A DNA stretch of 8,635 nt from CAVWDI01 sp046259385 (GTDB taxonomy: Bacteria > Chloroflexota > Anaerolineae > Anaerolineales > UBA4823). A program made the position numbers and the translations under genes. The stretch spans positions 1-8,635 of the forward strand of contig JBJYWI010000194.1 of NCBI GenBank assembly GCA_046259385.1. The letters run 5' to 3'. The notes beneath the pieces are model-generated. The model searched no databases and was not told the origin of the DNA. It saw only the letters and a program-made list of their open reading frames with translations. Numbering within the stretch: the stretch's first letter is position 1; every line of letters begins with the position of its first letter. This document shows positions 1 through 5,355 of the stretch, piece by piece.

Positions 1-148
1 ATACTGTGGGGAAAATAAAACAAAAATCTCTGATCTTATTAAATGGGGGGTAATAATTATAAATATGTTTTGGATCGACTTTATTTCATAACTACGGAAA
101 TTTAGTTGAATAGTAATTCGTGGTAAGTCAAACGAGGGGATATATGAA

Positions 149-349
149 ATGCTTGACTACGAAATAACCTTAGAATTGAAGGAGGTTAAAGAAAATAAAG
201 CCACACTGCAGAAGCGAGAGACAGTCCGTAACCTTCAGGATCATGTAATAAGCTCTGGAAAATCTTACACTGCTTTTTTGAATTCAGACAACGATTTCGG
301 TCGTGATAGCATTGTGTCCATAAAGCATACTAAATTAGAACTTAGGTAA
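149..349 (+). CDS. Small hypothetical protein, 66 aa
   Basis: I do not recognise this protein. It is short, hydrophilic and charged, with a Lys/Glu-rich first half and no membrane segment, signal peptide or known motif. The ATG was chosen because a GAGGGGA ribosome-binding site (134-140) lies 8 bases upstream. A nearer-upstream ATG at 144 gives only a 7-codon frame. A weak hairpin (361-375) followed by T-rich sequence lies 12 bases after the TAA. The gene stands alone, convergent with the pst operon, in AT-rich sequence, so chance is a real alternative. The ribosome site is the main argument for it being translated. Confidence 0.35.
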   Translation: MLDYEITLELKEVKENKATLQKRETVRNLQDHVISSGKSYTAFLNSDNDFGRDSIVSIKHTKLELR

Positions 350-360
350 TATTAGCGTTA

Positions 361-390
361 CTCGACCTACTCGAGAGTCAATTTTATTAT
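361..390 (+). terminator. Weak terminator-like hairpin after the 66-aa ORF
   Basis: CTCGA (361-365) pairs with TCGAG (371-375) around a 5-base loop. A T-rich but interrupted run (381-390) follows after a few bases. The stem is short, so this is only a candidate. Confidence 0.22.
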
Positions 391-484
391 TCAAAATAAC
401 ATAATTTATCCACCGTGGGAGTTCGGATCGCGTAACGCAGTGGAGCATACCTTTAGGTAACAGCTCACCGTAGGGGTCGCGAAG

Positions 485-503
485 CATCCAGCTCTGCTGG
501 GCA
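485..503 (+). repeat. 19-base hairpin repeat, left copy
   Basis: CATCCAGCTCTGCTGGGCA is identical to positions 8581-8599. It contains a perfect 5-bp stem, CCAGC/GCTGG, with a TCT loop. In both places it is followed within about 15 bases by an A-rich run, leading here into a terminator hairpin. Confidence 0.75.
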
Positions 504-513
504 GAATTTATAA

Positions 514-548
514 AAAAACCGTTCTACTGAAGATTTAGGTCGGTTTTT
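514..548. terminator. Bidirectional rho-independent terminator candidate
   Basis: AAAAACCG (514-521) pairs with CGGTTTTT (541-548), an 8-bp stem with a 19-base loop that can pair further inside (CTA 524-526 with TAG 536-538). On the plus strand it ends in five T. On the minus strand seven T follow the stem (from A512-A518). It would therefore end the plus-strand element and also the pst operon, about 265 bases after the pstB stop. No better minus-strand terminator is visible nearer to pstB. Confidence 0.55.
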
Positions 549-618
549 GTCATTAATTCGCTTTGAAAACCGGAAAAAATGGAAGAATTGGGGCTTGATT
601 TGTGATTGAATGAATAAA

Positions 619-695
619 AAGAATTCGGATCTTCGTGGGTGGTAGTACCCAAGATTAGGTTTTGTTGCCGATGGGATGCTTCTCGGAGCGATCCG
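619..695 (+). repeat. Two hairpin modules of the flank repeat family
   Basis: GAATTCGGAT (621-630) is a third copy of the motif at 419-428 and 8301-8310. It is followed by a hairpin with outer stem ATCT/AGAT (629-632/652-655) and inner stem TGGGT/ACCCA (636-640/647-651). A second hairpin has GGATGCT (674-680) pairing with AGC-G-ATCC (687-694), with one bulged G. Two overlapping minus-strand frames of 60-77 codons cross this region, but they follow the hairpins and look like by-products. Between 549 and 618, and between 696 and 812, I see nothing definite. Confidence 0.45.
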
Positions 696-812
696 CAAAT
701 GGCCAAATATTTTTTAACCGTCAGATAATGCTATAAAACATTTTTATTATTTTTGAACTTTGAAAACTGTAGTAAACAAGGCTAATTTTAAATTGGCTTC
801 GTAAGATTAACC

Positions 813-1673
813 TTATCCAAACCGGCCAGTTATGTAATCTTCTGTAATTTGATTATCTGGATTTGTAAAAATTTTCTGCGTTTCTCCGTATTCGACCAGC
901 ACTCCAGATCGGCTTTCTTCCTTTAAAGAAAAGAATGCAGTGTAATCGGAGACCCGAGCAGCTTGCTGCATATTGTGGGTAACGATGATGATTGTATACT
1001 CTTTAGCTAGTTCGTGCATCAATTCTTCAATATGTAAAGTGGCGATTGGATCTAGTGCTGACGCCGGTTCATCCATCAAGATAATCTCGGGTTCAACTGC
1101 GATTGTACGTGCAATACACAAGCGTTGCTGTTGTCCGCCTGAAAGTGACAAACCGCTCTGGTCCAATTTATCTTTCACCTCATCCCATAAGACCGCTCTA
1201 CGCAAGGATTTTTCAACCAAGTTATCCATATTGCCCTGAAATCTATTGATCTTTGCACCCCAAGCCACATTCTCATAAATGCTTTTAGGAAAAGGATTCG
1301 GTTTCTGAAACACCATCCCAATCCGCCTGCGTACTTCTACCGGGTCAATAGAATCTTCATATATGTTTACCCCTTTGAAGATTACCTCACCGGTTACTTT
1401 TGCATTCGGCACCAGCTCATTCATGCGGTTAAACGCACGTAACACCGTACTCTTCCCACAGCCAGATGAACCTATAATTGCAGTTATTTTCTGATGTTTT
1501 ATCTTCAGGTTGATGTCTTTTACCGCCAGGAAATCGCCATAATAAACGCGTAAGTTACTCGATTGGATGGCGTATTCGGCATCATTTCCAATCTCCAATG
1601 GTAATGCCTCGCTTGAAATTATTTCAAAAACATCTGGCAATTTTATTTTATTTTGAACAGTAGTTCGAAGCAT
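813..1673 (-). CDS. pstB: Phosphate ABC transporter ATP-binding protein PstB
   Basis: This is the cytoplasmic ATPase that powers phosphate import through the PstC/PstA channel. The 286 residues contain the full ABC set: Walker A GSSGCGKST (68-76), Q-loop in VFQKPNPFP (Q123), signature LSGGQQQRL (177-185), Walker B IILMDEP (197-203, E202 catalytic) and the switch histidine in VTHN (H233). The Q-loop sequence and the EPASALDPIAT stretch are typical of PstB rather than other ABC ATPases. It is slightly longer than usual (about 250-270) because of an N-terminal extension of roughly 30 residues before the first strand. The ATG follows the pstA stop by 2 bases and has AAAGGA 7 bases upstream, inside pstA, so the two genes are translationally linked. 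It is the last gene of the operon; no phoU follows. Confidence 0.97.
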   Translation of the reverse strand: MLRTTVQNKIKLPDVFEIISSEALPLEIGNDAEYAIQSSNLRVYYGDFLAVKDINLKIKHQKITAIIGSSGCGKSTVLRAFNRMNELVPNAKVTGEVIFKGVNIYEDSIDPVEVRRRIGMVFQKPNPFPKSIYENVAWGAKINRFQGNMDNLVEKSLRRAVLWDEVKDKLDQSGLSLSGGQQQRLCIARTIAVEPEIILMDEPASALDPIATLHIEELMHELAKEYTIIIVTHNMQQAARVSDYTAFFSLKEESRSGVLVEYGETQKIFTNPDNQITEDYITGRFG

Positions 1674-1675
1674 GG

Positions 1676-2851
1676 TTATATCCTTTTGCTGAACCGATTA
1701 CGGAGGACCACTGCGGCAGTATTCATACCGAGCAGCAGCAGAAGAAGCACTATTATCCCAGCGGCCGCGATATTGCGAAAAACGTCCTGAGGTCGTGATG
1801 TCCACTGGTAAATTTGAATTGGTAAAGTAGTAAATTTGGAAAAAGGTCCATCCGGATCAACAGTAATAAAAGTTGAAGCACCCACCACCACAAGGGGCGC
1901 GGTTTCACCGATGGCTCGCGATACCGCCAGAATCGTCCCGGTAAGTATTCCTGGTAGTGCGCTGGGTAGTACATGCGACCAGATCGTCTGCCAGCGAGTA
2001 GCCCCAAGGCCAAAACTAGCTTGACGAAGCGAATCAGGCACAGCTCTTATTGCCTGCTGGGAATTGATGATGATCAACGGCAGGATCAACAATCCCAGGG
2101 TCAGTCCTGCGGAGAGGATCGTACGCCCATTCTCGGTTGATTTAGCTATGCCAAAAATCGAACCGCTGGTAAATACCTCTAAAGCCCTGACAAATATCGC
2201 CAACCCTAAAATTCCATAGATGATTGAGGGTACTCCCGCCAGGTTATTTATATTGGTTTGTATAACACGATTTATCCACCGACCTTGACTGGCATATTCT
2301 TCCAAGTAGATAGCTGCCCCTACCCCGATTGGAAAAGAGAATAGAAATGCAATCATCATTGTCCAGAGAGATCCAAGAATTGCAGTGCGCACCCCGGCTT
2401 TAATTGGGTCTCCGGACTGTGGATTTATTATGAACTCAGTATCTAGCCAGCTGATAAAATGAAGTTCCAGTCCTGGAAATTCGTCTTCGGCTTCTTGCCG
2501 GATTTCTGACTGTTTCAATATAGAATCCCATAATGTCCACTGCTGAACAACCTGCGGCTTTAAAACCCATTCAATGACCAGATCATACACATTTTTCTGG
2601 TCTCGTTCAGCGAACGGCTTGTCATTTTCCAACCGGCGGAAAAGACCACTTGAGACATTATCCTGCAGAACTTGGATTAGAGTATCTTTGTCAAGATATT
2701 CGATGGCAATCCCGCCATTTGCCAATTCTTTAGGGCTAACTTCGTATTCAATCAGGGCATAACCAAATGCGCCGTTGGCGATATTCACAAGCAGGATTAG
2801 CAGTGCGATTATTCCAATGACCGTGGATCCCCTGAATATGGTTACCCACAT
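1676..2851 (-). CDS. pstA: Phosphate ABC transporter permease PstA
   Basis: PstA is one of the two membrane subunits of the phosphate channel. The 391 residues have a first membrane helix (about 10-28), a very long extracytoplasmic loop (about 29-150), then the conserved permease core from AGVRTAILGSLW (152-163). The EAA loop that docks on PstB is in VPDSLRQASFGLGATRWQT (271-289). Typical PstA proteins have about 280-300 residues; the excess is the loop, which I believe is shared by Chloroflexota PstA. The listed ATG has only GGAAAG directly against it, too close for a good ribosome site. A strong AGGGAGGTG (2908-2916) instead points to an ATA codon at 2900-2902, in frame and 17 codons upstream, overlapping the pstC stop. 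That longer form would add a basic cytoplasmic N-terminus (RHRRGK). The product is certain; the start is not. Confidence 0.95.
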   Translation of the reverse strand: MWVTIFRGSTVIGIIALLILLVNIANGAFGYALIEYEVSPKELANGGIAIEYLDKDTLIQVLQDNVSSGLFRRLENDKPFAERDQKNVYDLVIEWVLKPQVVQQWTLWDSILKQSEIRQEAEDEFPGLELHFISWLDTEFIINPQSGDPIKAGVRTAILGSLWTMMIAFLFSFPIGVGAAIYLEEYASQGRWINRVIQTNINNLAGVPSIIYGILGLAIFVRALEVFTSGSIFGIAKSTENGRTILSAGLTLGLLILPLIIINSQQAIRAVPDSLRQASFGLGATRWQTIWSHVLPSALPGILTGTILAVSRAIGETAPLVVVGASTFITVDPDGPFSKFTTLPIQIYQWTSRPQDVFRNIAAAGIIVLLLLLLGMNTAAVVLRNRFSKRI

Positions 2852-2898
2852 CTTTCCACGACGGTGCCGGGAAGGTAAATCAAGCCGGAAATTCGTAT

Positions 2899-4053
2899 TT
2901 ATTCGTACACCTCCCTGTATCGTTTTACTATTTGCTGGCTGATAATATTAAGAATGAGGGTAATCAGGAAAAGTACCAGCCCAATAGCAAATATACTGTT
3001 GTAGTCTATTGAGTCGTAGCTCAGGTCCCCACCGCTGATGCGGACAATGTGGCCTGTCATGGTCTCGGCGGCTTTAAATGGATTGAAGGTAAAATCTGGA
3101 CCAGCACCCGCGGCGATCGCCACGATCATTGTCTCGCCAAATGCACGTGATATTGCCACAATTATGGCCGCCGCGATACCCGAAAATGCTGCCGGTACTA
3201 CTACTCTGATCGCAGTTTCTAGCTTTGTGGCGCCTAAAGCTAATCCGGCCTCTCGTAATGATCGCGGTACGGCGCTGAGAGCATCCTCGCTCATCGAACT
3301 TACTAGAGGCAGGATCAAAATCCCGATAACGATACCAGCTGAAGCCGTATTGTAGATTTCTACCCGCTCAAATCCAAAAATCTCCCGCAGCAGAACAGTC
3401 ATGAATGTAAGGGCAAAATAACCATAAACTACGGTCGGGATTCCAGCGAGAACCTCGAGTACCGGTTTCACTGTATTGCGGGTTTTTTCAGTTGCAAATT
3501 CACTGAGGTAAACAGCCACACTCAAACCCAGGGGTAATGCTACCAGGATCGCTATCATTGAGGTCATTAATGTTGCGCTCACCAGAGCCCAGATGCCGAA
3601 CTTGCCAATCTGTGGATTCCACTCTGTCTTTGTAAAAAACTCCAGCAGGGTCACTTTATTCGCGATTTCGACCTCTTGGTCAGCAGGATGGAAAGAAATC
3701 TCCGTACCCTGGTACCCGCGTATTACCGAAAGTTGCTCTCCCTGCGCTTTTGTGACAAGCATAATCTCGTCATTTATCCGGATTACCATCCCTTCCGAAA
3801 TCTCCGATCCGCTTTCGGAGACTTCAAATGTGATCCATTCTGGTTCTATTGGTGTAATTGTGATCTTATTGGGGGTCTCCCATTGCTGGCGGGTGAAGAA
3901 AAGCATGGCTTCTTTGCCAAGTTCATAAACAATACCTATGGTCACCAGTATCGAGAGCAATCCGCACGCGAAAAGAAATCCTTGAATCAGGGTTTCTCCA
4001 ATGCGGGATTTTTTTCGCATGGATTGTTTGGAATTTTTAAAACCGGTTTTCAT
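2899..4053 (-). CDS. pstC: Phosphate ABC transporter permease PstC, with extra beta-rich loop
   Basis: PstC is the partner permease of PstA in the inner-membrane phosphate channel. The 384 residues start with a basic tail (KTGFKNSKQSMRKKSR) and a first membrane helix (about 22-44). An extracytoplasmic segment (about 50-150) follows, then the permease core (about 152-378). The EAA loop is in SEDALSAVPRSLREAGLALGATKLET (255-280), and the AISRAFGETMIV motif at 300-311 is typical of PstC. E. coli PstC is about 319 residues. The extra length is residues about 70-134, a beta-rich stretch with EIMLVTKAQGEQLSVIRGY, GTE and FHPADQEVEI, which resembles a module common in phage structural proteins. The ATG at 4053 has only a poor ribosome site, and no better start is visible upstream. 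The gene lies 147 bases after pstS, past a strong hairpin, so it is probably expressed below pstS. Confidence 0.96.
   Translation of the reverse strand: MKTGFKNSKQSMRKKSRIGETLIQGFLFACGLLSILVTIGIVYELGKEAMLFFTRQQWETPNKITITPIEPEWITFEVSESGSEISEGMVIRINDEIMLVTKAQGEQLSVIRGYQGTEISFHPADQEVEIANKVTLLEFFTKTEWNPQIGKFGIWALVSATLMTSMIAILVALPLGLSVAVYLSEFATEKTRNTVKPVLEVLAGIPTVVYGYFALTFMTVLLREIFGFERVEIYNTASAGIVIGILILPLVSSMSEDALSAVPRSLREAGLALGATKLETAIRVVVPAAFSGIAAAIIVAISRAFGETMIVAIAAGAGPDFTFNPFKAAETMTGHIVRISGGDLSYDSIDYNSIFAIGLVLFLITLILNIISQQIVKRYREVYE
2908..2916 (-). promoter_or_regulatory. Strong ribosome-binding site at the pstC/pstA junction
   Basis: On the minus strand this reads AGGGAGGTG, within the last codons of pstC. 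Seven bases after its GGAGG core is the triplet ATA (2902-2900), in frame with pstA and overlapping the pstC stop TAA as ATAA. The site is far too distant (about 58 bases) to serve the first ATG of pstA. It therefore marks the real or ancestral pstA start. Confidence 0.6.
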
Positions 4054-4127
4054 GCTGATTTCAGTTGCATCTGAAATTTTGGAATGGGAGGCTGCTTCAC
4101 TTTCTCAGAATGCATAACCATGAATAA

Positions 4128-4172
4128 CTTCCCCCCACAAAGGGAAAATTTTGGATTGAATGAGGGGGGAAG
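4128..4172 (-). terminator. Stable intercistronic hairpin between pstS and pstC
   Basis: On the minus strand CTTCCCCCC (4172-4164) pairs perfectly with GGGGGGAAG (4136-4128), a 9-bp stem with a 27-base loop. It lies 28 bases after the pstS stop and has no T-run behind it. It is more likely an RNA-stabilising or partly terminating element than a full terminator. Such hairpins after the binding-protein gene are common in ABC importer operons and raise the amount of binding protein over permease. Confidence 0.6.
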
Positions 4173-4200
4173 CTGGAAAAAAGTGAGGGGCGAAATGAAA

Positions 4201-5232
4201 TTACTGCATTGCCTCAAGCCATACCACCCGGGCTGTGTTGAGAGCTTCCTCGCTAGCAGGGAAGTAACCTACATCAACGATTTCTTCATTAACGTATGTC
4301 AGAAAGAAATTGATAAAATCAGCCACCTGAGGTTTGGACTGCATGATTTCTGCATCCGAATATACGAAAAGAGGTCTCGCCAGCGGGTAGGTGTTATTGT
4401 CTACATTTTCCTGCACAGCTTCGATACCATCGATCGCTAGGATGTTCAGCGAATCCGCATTCTCAGCATAATATGCATATCCAAAGAAACCGATAGCGTA
4501 TGGACTGCCCAGGACACCCTGAACAAGTACGTTGTCATCTTCACTCAACTGAGTGTTGCTGGCGGACAAAATCGGCGCTTCATCCTCATTAAAAACCTCT
4601 TCCACGAAATAATCAAAAGTTCCGCTGTCCGTTCCGGGTATAAAACGCTGGATTGGCTCATCAGGCCATTCGGGATTCACATCCGCCCATGTTTCTGCAG
4701 TTGAGAAAACCAACGCCAGATCTTCCATATTGAGCATTGACAGGAAGTCATTCTCTGCACTAACCACAACCGCGAGAGCGTCTGTTCCTACCCGAAATTC
4801 AATCGGAGTTCGACCGATCGCCTCACAAGATTCGCGTTCGCTGTCTTTAATCGGGCGGCTGGCTCCGGAGATGTCGCTCTCGCCTGCCACACAAAAACGC
4901 TCAAAACCAGCACCGGAACCGACGCTATCATAAGTCATCGTACCGGAAGCGCCTTCATCCTGAAAACGTTCCAGCATGCGTTCAGCAAGTGGAAAGACGG
5001 TTGAACTTCCAGCGATGATTATGTCGCCTGATACTGATAATGTATCGACCATTGGGAGCATGCCACCTTCCTCAGACTGCTTATTTACCTGCTGCTCCAC
5101 AGGTTTACTTTCCGCTTCAGCTGGCTCTTCCGGCTGGCTGCTGGATGTATCAGGGTTCCCCTCACCGCAAGCGGTCAGAAGGAGCAAAATGACTGCAAGA
5201 ATTGTTGATAAGAAGTAATATTTAGGCTTCAA
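4201..5232 (-). CDS. pstS: Phosphate-binding lipoprotein PstS
   Basis: PstS is the high-affinity phosphate receptor anchored outside the membrane; it hands phosphate to PstC/PstA. The 343 residues begin with a lipoprotein signal ending in LLTAC, so Cys22 is the lipidated residue. An acidic Ser/Pro/Glu linker (23-62) follows. The binding fold includes AGSSTVFPLAE (74-84), DSVGSGAGFERF (102-113), SGASRPI (122-128) and PGTDSGTFDYF further on; these are the classic phosphate-contacting loops. Cys114 and Cys136 may form a disulfide. The start codon is TTG: it lies 8 bases after AGGAGGT (5241-5247), and no methionine occurs before residue 58, so a later start would lose the signal peptide. It has its own promoter behind a PHO-type operator and is the first pst gene after phoR. 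Confidence 0.97.
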   Translation of the reverse strand: MKPKYYFLSTILAVILLLLTACGEGNPDTSSSQPEEPAEAESKPVEQQVNKQSEEGGMLPMVDTLSVSGDIIIAGSSTVFPLAERMLERFQDEGASGTMTYDSVGSGAGFERFCVAGESDISGASRPIKDSERESCEAIGRTPIEFRVGTDALAVVVSAENDFLSMLNMEDLALVFSTAETWADVNPEWPDEPIQRFIPGTDSGTFDYFVEEVFNEDEAPILSASNTQLSEDDNVLVQGVLGSPYAIGFFGYAYYAENADSLNILAIDGIEAVQENVDNNTYPLARPLFVYSDAEIMQSKPQVADFINFFLTYVNEEIVDVGYFPASEEALNTARVVWLEAMQ

Positions 5233-5240
5233 AGTTTAAT

Positions 5241-5247
5241 ACCTCCT
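5241..5247 (-). promoter_or_regulatory. Ribosome-binding site fixing a TTG start for pstS
   Basis: On the minus strand AGGAGGT lies 8 bases before the TTG at 5232. It is the strongest ribosome site in the operon and fits high synthesis of the binding protein. Confidence 0.85.
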
Positions 5248-5284
5248 GTAAAACATAAAAAGTCCGATTGAGGATCACGAGCAT

Positions 5285-5290
5285 ATCCTA
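5285..5290 (-). promoter_or_regulatory. Candidate -10 hexamer of the pstS promoter
   Basis: On the minus strand TAGGAT begins 9 bases after the last PHO-box repeat. This is close to the spacing in E. coli Pho promoters, where the box takes the place of a -35 element. No good -35 hexamer is present, as expected for an activator-dependent promoter. The predicted transcript start is near 5278, leaving a leader of about 45 bases. Confidence 0.45.
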
Positions 5291-5299
5291 TCGCAGGAG

Positions 5300-5338
5300 G
5301 TTTAACGGCCTGAGAACAGATTGTTAACAACTGGTAAA
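5300..5338 (-). promoter_or_regulatory. PHO-box-like operator: four hexamers at 11-bp spacing
   Basis: On the minus strand four hexamers occur exactly 11 bases apart: TTTACC (5338-5333), TTAACA (5327-5322), TTCTCA (5316-5311) and TTAAAC (5305-5300). PhoB/PhoP-type regulators bind direct repeats with this period, and TTAACA-like hexamers are the known form in Gram-positive PhoP. An A8/T3 tract (5336-5346) flanks the upstream side and may bend DNA or act as an UP element. The regulator is encoded in the same operon. Confidence 0.7.
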
Positions 5339-5355
5339 TTTTTTTTGCAGTACAG

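Larger units (their letters stand above)
399..548 (+). repeat. Mosaic hairpin element, copy 1 (possible ncRNA with terminator)
   Basis: The element shares two identical 17-base blocks with a second copy at 8281-8391 in the same orientation. They are ACATAATTTATCCACCG (399-415) and AGGTAACAGCTCACCGT (455-471). The shared GAGTTCGGAT lies between them (419-428). Here an additional segment (about 429-446) sits between GAGTTCGGAT and the second block. It resembles 8565-8583 in the right flank (about 15 of 19 bases match, from GCGTAA to CAT). A small stem, TACC/GGTA, precedes the second block; copy 2 has a TACCT/AGGTA stem with a different loop. A CCAGC/GCTGG hairpin (488-500) follows, and the element ends at the 514-548 terminator. 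This could be a non-coding RNA family, a small non-autonomous mobile element or a repeat with terminator function. No known Rfam family is recognised. Confidence 0.5.

Noticed and set aside
404..414. TTATCCACC resembling a DnaA box, also at 8289-8297
   Set aside because: One base differs from TTATCCACA, there is only one site per element, and there is no cluster, AT-rich unwinding region or dnaA/dnaN gene. The same string also occurs in pstA near 2270, so it arises by chance.
419..435. tRNA T-loop-like sequence GAGTTCGGATC
   Set aside because: No acceptor, D-arm or anticodon arm can be folded around it, so it is not a tRNA gene. The motif is kept only as a repeat observation.
465..706. Two overlapping minus-strand frames (77 and 60 codons) after pstB
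   Set aside because: They run through the 19-base hairpin repeat, the terminator and two further hairpins, two frames are open at once, and neither has a ribosome site. The sequence is better explained as structured repeats.
780..803. Imperfect inverted repeat AAGGCTAATT/AATTGGCTT after pstB
   Set aside because: It has a bulge, and mismatches when read on the minus strand, with no T-run behind it. The hairpin at 514-548 is a much better terminator.
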